64,000 bases of DNA from NCBI GenBank assembly GCA_905221605.1, contig CAJNDS010000198.1:128501-192500 (forward strand). The letters are read 5' to 3'. Of the stretch, positions 51,412 through 62,882 are shown in pieces. A model generated the notes under the pieces. That model was not told where the DNA came from. It saw only the letters and a program-made list of their open reading frames with translations, and did no database searches. Within the stretch, counting starts at the first letter, position 1. Each line of letters begins with the position of its first letter. This DNA comes from Symbiodinium natans (taxonomy: Eukaryota; Sar; Dinophyceae; Suessiales; Symbiodiniaceae). The position numbers and the translations under genes are program-made.

Positions 51412-51699
51412 ATACCCGGTCATACCCGGGCATACCGTCCCGTGGTTTTCCGCAGTCGCGGTTTCCCGTCACAGTGGGAAAACTGACAAAAGCCTCGAAA
51501 ACCTTGACTTGTAATCCCGGGAAAACTTCGAATAGTTTTGCTGTCCGGTGAGGACGACGGCGGAAGTCGGCCTGCCCCTTCCAAGGCAGAGCTGAGAAAG
51601 GAGCTTCCTTGAGAAGGGACAAATGAAAGGTTACGCATGGGGGGTTGGTATAAGCACTTGAGCAAGGCCGTGTGTTCAAGCTGCTTTCGTTCATTGTTT

Positions 51700-54600
51700 C
51701 ATCATGTGGAAGTCTGCGTTCTGAAGGAGCTCGCGAAGTCCGTGGCTCATGGGGCCCACGACCAAGTGAAGCGGCTCCTTGAGCAAAGAGCCAGTGTAGA
51801 TGGTGACCTCGGCCTGGCAGGGGCAGTGAGAAGCAACTTCTTTGCTGTGGCGGGGCTTCTTTTGGATGCGCGGGCCGATGCCAACATTCCAGACGACGAG
51901 GGAGTATCGGCCTTGGTAAGGGCTGCAACTCGGTGTCGCCCCGAAGGTGCTGAGATGGTAAAGCAACTCCTGACTTGCGGCGCCCTGCTGGAGCCCAACG
52001 CAGAATCTGAGCCGACAAAGGAGACAAGCACGGGCTCCTTTGTGACGGATCGCGCAAGTTTCAAGGTGGCGGATCTCCTGGTGTACCTGCTTCGTGGCGA
52101 GGGGAGCGCCTTTACAAACATCGTGGAGGTCTTGCTGGAAGAGGTTGGGGGGCATGCTCTTCTCGAGCTTGAAAAAACTGCCGTCGTCTTGGTCGTCGCA
52201 GTCGCAGGCGCAGACGCAGGCGCAGTCGCAGTCGCAGTCGCAGCAGTGTCATAGCCGGACTCAGGAGCAGACATAAAGTGCATGGCTGCATGGGATCAGA
52301 TGCACACACGGGCCCAGAACAAACGCAGGTCTGGACGAGAGGCCCATGAGCACAGACACGCAGCAACACGAAGCCATATTTTTCCAAAAGGCTGCTATTT
52401 GTCCGTTAGCGGTGGTGCTCTTGTGTGCACTAGGGCATTTTTGAGTGATGATTAACAACGCAAGGCGTTGGACATGTAAACGTACAAAGATTCGATTTTT
52501 TTACCGAGTCGCAGAGATATGGCCGGGAGGTCGAGAAGTACCGGTCGGAGAGGTTGCGGGAGCACATGCGCACAATCCTGGGCTGCTACGATGACGAGAA
52601 AAAGCGTGTGCTGGGGCTTCCTTGGAAAGTCCTTTAATGTAGGAGCTTAAGTAGTAATTACCATTTTTGTCCTTATGTTTGTAGTGCCTATATAAACATA
52701 AGGTACGATGCCCCCGAAAACTCCCTTCTAATAATGTAGGCCCCCGCATGATACCAGTGTACGAGCCGTGGCCTAGCATTCTACAAGAGAGGTTTCGTTG
52801 CTGTCCACAGGTGTTTTGGCGCCTAGAACGGTTAGGCTTGCAAGAATGATGTTTTTGAGCAACTCAGGCGAAGAAATTTCTGGATGACAAGAAGTACCCG
52901 AATCTGAAACCCGAGGATGTCGACTTGTTCAACCTGAACTTTCAGAACCTGCTCTATGCCCCCGAGGTACAAACCTCCTTGCGAAGGCTTCGAATATCCG
53001 CACCCGTCGCGTGCAAATCGGCGGTGCTGAAGGCTGTGGCGGAAACCGCCAATGAGGGGACCTTGGCCACCGATACCGTAGAGGCCCCTTGACAAAAGTA
53101 ACGTACCTGTTAAAGTCGCGCAACAGTTGTCCCTGCTGTCTTACCCTTCTGCCTCACAGCAGTCTAAGCCTCAACCCTAAGTTCCCCAAAGCCTGAATCG
53201 TAAACCTTACGCTGGAGGCTCTGGTTTCTGCGGCCTGGCTGCAACTGCGTGCGTTCACTGCGATCGATGTGGGACTGGATGCAGTGGCCTTGGCCTGCCT
53301 ATGTTGCCCGGACTCCGAGTATGTTTTGGAGGTTTTGGGTCTCTCGGCTCTCGGGACTTTCGGGGCTTGACGGGCTTCAGGGCTTTTCAAGGTTCCGTGC
53401 TTGGGTGAGTCGGTCTTGTCAAAAGTTCGCAACAAATGGCAAAGACAGTTCTTTTGGTAACTAGGTGGGCTGTTGAGCCAGAAATGGACAGGTGCAAAAA
53501 GGTCAAAACGAATCGCTGTAGCAGTAGTGGCAGTTCGACGACGGCTACTGCTACGACTACTGCAACAACCATTACTACTCCCTCGTCCTACTGCAACAAC
53601 AATAGTAATTCTTTCTCGTACTCTCACCCGTACTCTTCTGACAACTACTAGCACTCTCATGGTCCCTAGGTTGGGTAACCTACGCCTGCCGGTCTGAAGA
53701 ACTGGATGCTCAGCCTGTGCCCCAGCAGAACTTCTTAGGTTCCCCCCGGACCCGCAAGCAGACGCTTGTTCGTCAAGCCCTAAATTTCACGGGGTTTTGC
53801 GGGGGCTTAGGGCCTAACCCCTAAACCGTACCTTCACACCCTAGAATAATGAGATTTTTTGAGATCCCCGCACTCGCCATGATGGGTTCGGTTTTGTTAT
53901 TTGCAACAGTACCAACTTGAGTTATTCCTCCAAGCTCTGTGGCGCAGTCAAGTTCTTCTCTCAGACACTAAACCCTTGCAGCTTCAATTACTTGCTTGCG
54001 GGCTGTCGCTTCTACATCTCTTTCCTTGTGCTTGCGATCCGCGCACAAGAGCTTCAAGCTGCCGGGCTTTCTCCGCGGTTGAATGAGCGCCTGCTAAAGA
54101 CATTCCTCTCAAGGGCTTCCTTGTTCGGGATGCTCGGCATCCTTGCCTCCATCGCCACCTGTAAGGAGACAGAGAGCCGCGAGTGAAGCCTTCACGCCCT
54201 AAACCCGAAACCCGAAACCCGAAACGTTAAACGCTAAAGTTGAAGGCCCCTTCGCCCTAGGCTCGATGACTGCCTTGCGCCATTCGTCGTCGAGCCCCGC
54301 TTGCTCGAAGCGACAAAATCTCCAAAGTCTCTACAAAGGCTTGAAGCCCGTAACACCTCAAGAACCCTTTTCCCAAAGATAGAACAACAAAAAGCCTGAA
54401 CACTAGACTACTGTACCCAAAGAGCCCAATGCCCCTTAAATTCAGGAGGTTACTTTAAATCATATTCAGGATCCTTATATGATTTAAGGCATGGTCCTTA
54501 ATTAAGGGGTGTAAAGGGCTCTCTGGGTACCCCCGAACTAAATCCAAGGCCAGCTCTCTGGGCCCTGGCGATGATTCAGGGCAAGGAGGCTGTGGAGTCT

Positions 54601-57600
54601 GGGGCTTTTAGGGGCCATCTGATGCGGGAAATTTTGGGTTGCATGTTTTTTTTTTTGAAGTTTTTTTTTGCATGTTTCCCTCCTTTGTTGCGGGGACCAT
54701 TAGGGGGCTTGGGGGATCTCAGAAAAAACTCTCAGGGAGGGTTTATAGGGTGTAGGCTGTTGGGGTTTGGGGTGTTTAAGGTTTACCTAAGATGTGCTAG
54801 CCTGAATGGCATAGTTCCGATTTCTGGTATTCCAGGGTACTGTCACCTGTAGCTGTACTTCTATTCTTAAATGAGTGCTGAGCCTAGAAGTTTTTCTACT
54901 TGGGTCGCTTCTGGGTCTTGAGTAGCCTTGGACCCCAGGATTAGTGTGCTGCATCTTGCGTTCCCCCTTCCCATACCTTCAAAAACCACCCTTTTAAGTA
55001 AAGGGCAGTCCATTATTTAAATGCTCGCATTGTAAAGATGATGAAGTTCTTGAACCACACGAAATGAAGCCCAAGACCCAACTTCCCGAACTCTAAGCCA
55101 AGAGACCCAGGAATGGTCCGCTCAAGTTGGCCTGTTCCTGTGGGGGCACTTGCCTTGCAGACCTACGCTGCCTGCGGTTGGCCGCCTAAACTTCAAAAGC
55201 GAAGATGCACAGCAGGAAAAGCCTCCTTGCTTGCAGGATGCCAAGTCTATGGTGCTAAATGATCTGAGTGATGGGGCCGCTGCTTCAGCTCACCCGGCTC
55301 CGAGTCTGGAAACTTTCGCTGATCTGTTGTTTTTGGTTTTTGGCTTCGCCGCCATTGTTCGCCAGATGGAGTTCTGCAACGACTTGGACCAGTATTGGTT
55401 GCCCTGGTTTTGTTCCATGTATTGGCTCCGCTTTGCGTACAGCTTGCGCGGGGAACGGTGGCTGGGGCCGTATCTTCTTCCCATTCTCTCCGCCGTTCGC
55501 GACACTGGGGCTTTCTTCTTCGTCACCTTGCTGTGTGTGGCCTCCGCGACCCATGCTTACATCATCCTTAACCCCCGAGGGGGGGACACCTTCCCACTGT
55601 ATTCGGCCTTTACCCATACCATCCGCTTGGCCATGTTCGGAGACTTTGACCTCTTTGAATACCAGGGCCAGGACTATCTACGTGAGGGTTGTTCTACCTG
55701 CAAAAAGACCGCTGTTTGGTCAGTATTCTTCGCATGCTCCCGAAACGGTAGGCCCAAAAACCCAAGAGCCTAACCCTAAACCCCCCCAAGCCGCTGACTC
55801 CAAAACACAACCTCTAGGACACCACCTACGTGCTCAACGCCACGACCGGCGTCTCGGAGCCGAACGACCCGCGGCCTGAGGACCTCGGGGACACATGGCA
55901 GATGACCTACATCTATCTGCAGCTCTTGTTCTTCTGCACTGGGGTGGGTGTGGATGTACCTGTGACACCGAACTTACTGGGAATTTGTACAGATCAGACT
56001 CATTGCTCTTTGAAGGGTGGCTACAATTAATTTGCGGGTAAAGAGGATTTGTAACTCGATTCACTTGTATTTGAATAGGCATTGCCTGCTAAATAGCAGG
56101 TACTGCCTATGAACTCGTGAAAAATAGAGTCGCAAGGTACTTCTGATGAACCTTTTGATCGGTATCCTCAGCAACAACTATGACGAGCATTTGAAGCGAG
56201 CACAGGTGCTCTTCGTGCAGGCCTGGCCCCTAAGCCCTTTAAACCCTGCAACCTCGACAATTTAAAAGCCCTCGACAAACCCCCAAGAGAATCTCCCTAA
56301 GACCCTCTCTTTGTGCAGGCCCGGGCACGTATGCTGCTTGAGCACCAGCGCCGGCCTTGGATGAGGCTGGCGAAGATGATCCAGGGTCCAGGTGCGGCGG
56401 GGGGCACAAGTTCTTCGAAGTTCTGTCCCGGTTTGGGTTTAGGGGATGGTGTTCGAAATTCCGTTATTGTATACTTTGCATCTAGCGTGCCCGAAGATTC
56501 AGAGTCTTCATCAGGTCATGGGAAGTCCTCCTCCGAGCTGAAAATGTCGAGATGCAACAGTTTTTGCAGCTGGCTGGGGATCACAGCGTTGCGACCCCTT
56601 CAACCAGTGCTGGCACCCCCTCAAGACCGGGCGTTTGTCCTTCGCAAGGAGGACGTCTTCAATCGCGTAATTGCACGTCTGGTACTGGAGCCTGTTTCGC
56701 GATCACACTTCTTCGCCTTCGTGATTTCTTTGATGCTCAGACAGTCAGGGGTACCCCTTTATTCCTTTTCGTGTTCTTGGTCCCTTGCGAAACGCTCCAC
56801 ACCACAAATCAAGCTTGATGTGCGAGCTCTGACAAAGTACATAACACCCTAAACTCTAAACATCCCAAAACCAATAGCCTCTAGAACCGTGAAATCCCAA
56901 CAGCCCTAAGATTCTGGGGCTCCCCCAGAGACGTTGAGACGCACTACACAAGCCCAAAGACTTTTCAAGCCCTAACAGCTCTAAGAATATCGAAAGACCC
57001 AAAAGCCCAAAAGAAAGCTTCGCAAAAAGTCCTGCAGGCACTAAAACAACCCCAGCAAGTCTAACAAAAACCTAACAACCCTGAGCAGCCCAAAGAGAAA
57101 GCCGCTCTGAAAAGCTCCCTAAGAAGCTCCCTGAAAAGCTCCCTTAGACTTAACCCCCCCCCCCTCCCCCCTGAGGATGTCCCCGGTGCTCTTGGTCCTG
57201 TCCCTCGCAAGCCTGGTGACGTTTCTGGCCGTGGCCTTGGTTCTTCGCATCCTGGGCTTCCAGGTCCAAGGCCGGTCGACAGGGTCCGGTAGTAAGAGGG
57301 CTTAGGGTTGGGGGTTTAGGGTTTAGGGTAGATGATTAGGGTCGGGGGTTTAGGGTTTAGGGTTGAGGGTTTAGGGTTTAGGGCTAGGGTTTAGGGCTTA
57401 GGGTTTAGGGATTTGGGTAGAGAGTTCTTTGGGCCTCGGGTTTTTGGGTTTCAGGGCTCAGGGTTGGGGTACGGATCATATGCTGCTTGTACGATGACGA
57501 CGATTGAATATCTACATCTACATATATTTTACGACTGCCATTATCAGCACCAGTCCCACCACAACGACGACTACCACTACTGCTTCTGCTATTGCTACTA

Positions 57601-59439
57601 GTGGGGCAAGAGCTAGTAATTCGTAAGTTTTTGGACAGCTGCTATTTGTATTCATACCTACTCGTCTATGCTTTCATTTTTTTTGACAGGTTCTTGCGGA
57701 CGCCACCACTACTCCCACTCAGCACCACTGATTCACGTTTAATTATCTCCTGCTCGACTACCTATCCGGCTTGTTGTAATCTCTTGGCGTTCATATTCAG
57801 GTCTTAGAAGCTGTTTCTCTTCTTCTAAACTACTTATGGAGGCTTGCACTACACGATCAACCTCACAGTCTTCGGCCTCTTCGGAGACCGCCCTGCGTCC
57901 GAGTGCCAGATTATGGCTCTGGTGCATCAAGACACGGAAGAGCAAGATCTCCAGGAGACAGGGGATCTCAGGTCAGTTTTTGTAGCAGCAATTCTTCAAA
58001 GTGGTTTGCTTAAAAGTGGTAATTCAGACAGTTGCTACAAATGATGAGTGTGCGATTTTTGTGCTCCATAGGTCGACCGTGAAGCTTGTGGTGTGGGGTT
58101 CAGGGGATTTCGGGCACGCGTCCGTCGACTCAGGGCGTTCATTTGGCGCGATCTGTTTAATGTGTTGTTTCTCGCGGTGTGCCCCATGGTCTAGGAGCAG
58201 GTAAAGAACCTGGACACAGCGCTGAAAGAGCATCACCGAGAGCAGCAGGACGTTTCCCTTCAAAAGCCCTAAGGGCTCTGCGCGCATTCTGCCAGTTCCC
58301 TATGAAGCCCGTGTGTTGTGAAGGTCGGTTAATTCGTCTTTGTCATAGCTATGGCAGCTGGCAAGTCCTCCGAATTAAACGGTGCTAGATCTTGGGGTTT
58401 CGGCTTGTCCATACAGGAATCCACAAACGGCTGAACTCCGGAAAAAGTCCAGTGCTCTGAAAGGACGGACGGAAGAAGTTGGAGCAAATCATGCAGGAGC
58501 CGCGGCCACAGCACGTCCAACACACCATTTCAGCCCCATGCTCCGGCAAAACACATGGTCCCTTCAGACCCTAGACCCCCAATGACCCTAAACCCCAAGT
58601 CCTAAGCCCCTGCGCTTTAATCGCATGCCCGGCAGTATTGCAGGTCCTAGTTCCTGAGCCCATTTAAACCCCAGCCCAAATCTTGTCAAAGTTACGGCGT
58701 TTCCCCATTTGAAAAGATCGGACCTTTTTCAAGATATGGTTATTCTAACGTACTCCGTTTTTGGGTACCCCATCTCGTATGGCATATGCTATAGCGTGCC
58801 CAAAACTATGTATCGGGGACCTAGCTAGGACCCGGCCAGTAAGTTTTGAGCAAGACCTATGCTTGCAGGACCAAGTGGGGAAGGCGAATGGCGGGCTGCA
58901 AAAGCAGCTTAAAGATCAGACGGACCTTTGCCTGGATTCACCGTACATCTCCATGCCTTGAACCAAGCACCCCTGAACTCGGAAACATGGGCCTTAGAAG
59001 GACAGGCTGACGGAGCTGGAGAACATGATGAAGGAGCAGCAGTTGCGGCAAGCTGCGAATCAGGACCCACATTGCTCCCCCCAATATCCAGCAGATGGAA
59101 GTCCTCGTCGGCTTAGGGCCCTCTAGACCCTAAACCCCAAAATCCTGAAGCACCCTACAGTCCAGCCCTTCAAGGTTGGAAATTTCCTTTGCGCTTGTTG
59201 GGCCGCGTCCACGGTTCAGTTTCAAAGGGGGGTGTTGAGGGGCTTCGGATTTTTGGGTTTTGGATCTAGGGTTTCAGTTCGGGCCTGGAGGCCGTCCTTA
59301 GGGTTTATGGCGTTGTTTGGCTTTGTGTTAGGGTTCTACAGTTTTCCAGGGGGTGCGCAGAGCAGGAACAGATGAGGAGCCTGGATGAGAAGCTAAGCCG
59401 ACTGCTGCGACTCCTCCACGATGGCTGCCCGGCTTCTGA
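51700..59439 (+). CDS. TRP-like cation channel gene, many small exons
   Basis: Read across exons: ankyrin repeats at about 51715-52141 (LLLDARADANIPDDEGVSAL); a charged helical exon about 52521-52631; 52867 to about 53079 (FLDDKKYPNLKPEDVDLFNL); a first hydrophobic segment about 53210-53327; 53910-54160 with membrane helices (CAACAG| start, |GTAAGG end); about 55237-55671 with further helices and a pore-like segment ending LAMFGDFDLFEYQGQ; 55818-55955; 56137-56205 with the last helix MNLLIGILSNNYDEHLKRAQ, typical of TRP/polycystin channels; 56319 to about 56384; then short coiled-coil exons near 58202-58251, 58480-58510, 58870-58910, 59005-59065; final exon 59366-59439 ending TGA. Ankyrin repeats plus ion-transport domain plus coiled coil is the TRP plan. 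The family passes cations, often calcium, across membranes. The true 5' end and the exons between 56.4 and 58.2 kb are unresolved; candidate pieces lie at 57175-57290 and 57840-57975. Several introns fit GA-AG. It could instead be two adjacent genes. Confidence 0.6.
52199..52247. repeat. 6-bp tandem repeat (GCAGTC/GCAGGC)n
   Basis: About eight units, GCAGGC and GCAGTC/GCAGAC variants, just after the likely end of the ankyrin exon. Confidence 0.8.
53515..53652. repeat. Degenerate trinucleotide-rich intron tract (CTA/CTG/CAA)
   Basis: Irregular ACTGCTACGACTACTGCAACAAC-type words over about 140 bp within an intron of the channel gene. A similar tract occurs at 57535-57602 in a later intron. Confidence 0.55.
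54432..54509. other. Long imperfect hairpin in a channel-gene intron
   Basis: CCCCTTAA (54432) pairs with TTAAGGGG (54502-54509), and inner arms CTTTAAATCATAT and ATATGATTTAAGG pair with one mismatch around a short loop. Confidence 0.6.
57297..57415. repeat. Interstitial TTTAGGG-like array
   Basis: About a dozen TTTAGGG or close variants (GTTTAGGG, CTTAGGG, GGGTCGGGG) within the channel gene's presumed intron. Confidence 0.85.
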
Positions 59440-60737
59440 ACCTGGCAACCCTTTGGATTCTTTGGGGTTTAGGGTTTAGGGTTTATGGAAAATCCAACCA
59501 GTTTAAAGGGCACCCCTAAAGCATGCCGAAGCTCGAACCCTCGAAGCACCAGGGCGTTCCAGGAAGTAGAGTCGTCTAAGGGCTCGTAAACGCATCTCCA
59601 GTTGTAGTTCAATCAGGGTTCAGGGTTTGGGACTTAGGGTTGAGTAAGAGGATACTGAGTGGTGCAAACCAAGGCTGACCATCGCACCCCGACTTTCGAA
59701 GCCCCAAACCTTGTTGCAAGCTCTGAGCGAGGGTTTAGGGCTTTTAGGGTTTGTTGCTTTTAGGATTTAGGGGTTTTGGGGTTTAGTGTTTTTAGGGTTT
59801 AGAGTTTTTAGGGTTTATGGCTTATGGGACGAACGGCACCAAGCCAAACCCCGAGCCAAGCCAAGCCAAGCCGCACCTAAGAGAAAAAGACCCGGAAGCC
59901 GAAGCCATTCATAGACACCCAGATCTGCCAAACCCCCTGATTAAGGAATAATCCCCAATTCATAACTATTCTAAATTAGGGTATATTCCTTAATTGAGGG
60001 TTTGGGACTATCGGCACGAAACCCAGGAACCTAGACTCCACACCTCGGACGAAGCCCGAATCGAAAAGTTCTAAGATGAGCCCTAAACCCTGTTAAACCC
60101 TAAGCCCTAAACCCTAATCCCGAAACCCTAATCCCCCAACCCTCTTCTCCGAGAGGTGCCGCCTAACCTGGAGTTTCGGCTGGGCCGCGTGCGCTGCGGG
60201 CGGGTCTGAGGCGAGCGGCCCAGAAGTTCGCATGGTTTTGGCCAACCCTAAAGCCACCAACCCCAAAGACCCTATAAAACCCCAAGGCCCTGAAACCCTT
60301 AAACCCCAAACCCCCTGAACTCCTAAGCTTCGGGGCTGTATTTGGGGTTTAGTCCGGGTCTAGCGTGTGTTTCCTACATCTTGGAAGGCGTTAACCCAGA
60401 CTTAACATCTAGGCCTTCGGGCATATCGGTTTCGGTTCTTTTGAGCTGTGCATGTACGAGGGTGCAGGGTTTCGAGTTTCGAGGTTTTTGTGGGTGACTA
60501 GCCGAGGGCCTGCAACACCATGGCCATCATGTAAGCTGCAGTCGTATCCCTGAGTATACAATCATTGAGCACATAAAAGTCCTGGGTATTATCGGTTAAG
60601 TGAAGCCGTAGTTCAGTGAACACCATGAAGGCCCCAGTTCTGCAAGCGAAGCACAAAACCCTACACTGCAACTCTACACTGCAACTCTGAAGCTTTAAGC
60701 CAAGCAACCTTACAGCCCCCAAAACCCACTGATCCAA
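59440..60737. repeat. Intergenic stretch rich in telomere-like repeats
   Basis: No gene is supported between the channel stop (59439) and the first PCP fragment. TTTAGGG-type tracts occur at 59464-59486 and 59729-59825, CCCTAAA-type tracts at 60075-60140, and many single degenerate copies elsewhere. An 11-bp inverted repeat (ATTAAGGAATA 59940-59950 / TATTCCTTAAT 59984-59994) lies between them. Confidence 0.7.
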
Positions 60738-60934
60738 AACGAACGCAGCCATCGGGCGCATTGTCGCATCAGTGCCAAAGGCAACCGTGATGGATGTGTA
60801 CAACTCCATGGCTACAATTGTGGATGGGTCCATTCCCAACAACATGTTCTCCAAGGTGAATCCTCTTGATGCAGCTGCCGCTGCAAAGGGCTTCTACACC
60901 TTCAAGGATGTGGTGGCAGCGTCGCAGAGGTGAT
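60738..60934 (+). pseudogene. PCP: 5'-truncated PCP copy (last about 62 codons)
   Basis: From GAACGCAGC at 60738 onward the sequence matches the end of exon 3 of the complete gene (62392-62588) almost base for base and finishes with the same TGA. Everything upstream is unrelated, so this is the remnant of the preceding unit of the tandem array, cut within the second PCP domain. The following 293 bp are the same spacer as between the later copies. Confidence 0.9.
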
Positions 60935-61227
60935 GAGAGTTTTTGGGCGCTATGGCGTCGAATGGTCGGACCCCTTTAGGGCCATATTTCAAAGTAATTG
61001 TTCCAAATTACTTTTTTAATTGTACAGAAGAAAATTGGAGTCGTTGGCGATTGACGACAAAGTTGTGCCTTGCAGCAGTGATAACTGGGCTTGAGATTGG
61101 CAGGTGCGGCATTCAGAGCTTATTCTTGCTTTAGTAGCATTGTTCGAGGAAGTGCTTCTTTGCCGGAGTTTTTGGGCTCCACCTGGCTGTTGCACGCAGC
61201 AAAGTACTCCGTCCTTTCCTTGGAGTC
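60935..61227. promoter_or_regulatory. PCP intergenic spacer, copy 1 (putative promoter / trans-splice region)
   Basis: Near-identical to 62589-62882. It contains a 9-bp perfect stem with 6-nt loop (AAAGTAATT 60991-60999 / AATTACTTT 61006-61014), then a T-rich run ending TTGTACAG and a later TTGCTTTAG, both possible spliced-leader acceptors before the ATG at 61228. In dinoflagellates, mRNAs receive a trans-spliced leader, so such an acceptor is expected. Which AG is used is not known. Confidence 0.5.
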
Positions 61228-62588
61228 ATGGCACGCTCATCGTGGAAAGTCTTGAGCGTGGCTGCTGCGCTGGTCGCTTTGTACAACTTTTGCAACAGCT
61301 TGAGTTTTGTGCCCGGGCCCTTGAGAAAGCAGCTGCCGGTGGCCGCTGCGTCTGCAGCCGGCATGATGATGGCTCCAGCTGCTTTCGCTGACGAGATTGG
61401 TGACGCCGCGAAGAAGCTTGGTGATGCTTCCTATGACTTCGCGAAGGAAGTGGACTGGAACAACGGCATCTTCTTGCAAGCTCCTGGCAAGTTCCAACCT
61501 CTCCAAGCCCTGAAGGCGATTGACAAGATGATTGATATGGGAGCAGCCGCCGACCCCAAGCTCTTGAAGGCAGCGGCGGAGGCCCATCACAAGGCCATCG
61601 GAAGCATCTCGGGCCCCAACGGTGTGACTTCTCGAGCTGATTGGGATGCGGTGAACGCAGCTCTGGGCCGCGTAGTGGCGTCTGTCCCCAAGGCAAAGGT
61701 CATGGACGTCTACAATGCGGTGAAAGACATCACTGACCCTGCCGTGCCCCCCTACATGAAGTCTTTGGTCAATGGTGCAGATGCCGAGAAGGCATACAAG
61801 GGCTTCTTGGAGTTCAAGGATGTGGTGGAAAAGAGCATTGGAGTTGATTCAGATTTATGTTTGACTTTCTCATACTTTCTCAGCATGCCCATGTCGTTCT
61901 GCATCTGCATCGCTTCTAAGCTGAATTCCTCAAACAAATCCAAGGAACCAAGTGTCCGCGGTTGGTGCTCCTGCCACTGTGCCCACTGGTGACAAGATTG
62001 GTGCGGCAGCGAAAGCCCTCTCGGATGCATCGTACCCTTTCTTGAAAGAGGTGCAGGATTGCAAAGTCTTTGCTAGAGAGCAATGAGAAGCTTCATGTAG
62101 TCCCCAATGCCATGTCCAGTTCCGAAAGGCTTGAGATGGGTTTCCTTTGACCGAGCATGCTGGTTTGTTTGTGTGCGAACCATGCGAACCCTCAGGTGGA
62201 CTGGCTGTCCGATGTTTACCTGAAGCCGCTGCCAGGCACCACCGCCCCGAAGGTGATGACCGCCATTGACAAGATGATCGTCATGGGCAGCCAGATGGAC
62301 GGAAACCTGTTGAAGGCTGCCGCCGAGGCGCACCACAAGGCCATTGGCAGCGTCGACGCCAAGGGAGTGACGTCTGCTGCGGATTACGAGGCAGTGAACG
62401 CAGCTATCGGGCGCATTGTCGCATCAGTGCCAAAGGCAACCGTGATGGATGTGTACAACTCCATGGCTACAATTGTGGATGGGTCCATTCCCAACAACAT
62501 GTTCTCCAAGGTGAATCCTCTTGATGCAGCTGCCGCTGCAAAGGGCTTCTACACCTTCAAGGATGTGGTGGCAGCGTCGCAGAGGTGA
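61228..62588 (+). CDS. PCP: Peridinin-chlorophyll a-binding protein, complete
   Basis: Three exons: 61228-61840, 61953-62050, 62196-62588; 368 codons including stop, the usual size of a long-form PCP precursor. Intron 1 (112 bp) fits GA-AG borders; intron 2 (145 bp) is GT-AG. Residues 1-54 form the plastid/thylakoid-lumen targeting region: hydrophobic signal around 8-28, SFVPG motif, then a second hydrophobic segment ending APAAFA before the mature start DEIGD at 55. The mature part has two homologous helical halves, each with AEAHHKAIGS, whose conserved His positions serve chlorophyll binding in PCP, and DKMI and NAALGR/NAAIGR motifs. PCP is a water-soluble antenna in the thylakoid lumen that passes light energy absorbed by peridinin to chlorophyll a. 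It is the only intact copy of the three visible here. The tandem unit length is 1,655 bp. Confidence 0.95.
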
Positions 62589-62882
62589 TGAGCGTTTTTG
62601 GGCGCTATGGCGTCGAATGGTCGGACCCCTTTAGGGCCATATTTCAAAGTAATTGTTCCAAATTACTTTTTTAATTGTACAGAAGAGAAGTGGAGTCGTT
62701 GGCGATTGACGACAAAGTTGTGCCTTGAAGCAGTGTTATATGGGCTTGAGATTGGCAGGCGCGGCATTCAGAGCTTATTCTTGCTTTAGTAGCATTGTTC
62801 GAGGAAGTGCTTCTTTGCCGGAGTTTTTGGGCTCCACCTGGCTGTTGCACGCAGCAAAGTACTCCGTCCTTCCCTTGGAGTC
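62589..62882. promoter_or_regulatory. PCP intergenic spacer, copy 2 (putative promoter / trans-splice region)
   Basis: 294 bp, matching 60935-61227 with few substitutions. The stem-loop is kept exactly (62646-62654 / 62661-62669), as are the T-rich TTGTACAG and TTGCTTTAG sites. Conservation equal to the coding part fits recent unit duplication and may not by itself prove function. Confidence 0.5.

Noticed and set aside
51119-52057. Minus-strand frame of 312 codons
   Set aside because: Antisense to the ankyrin exon and the 10-bp repeat; low-complexity reading.
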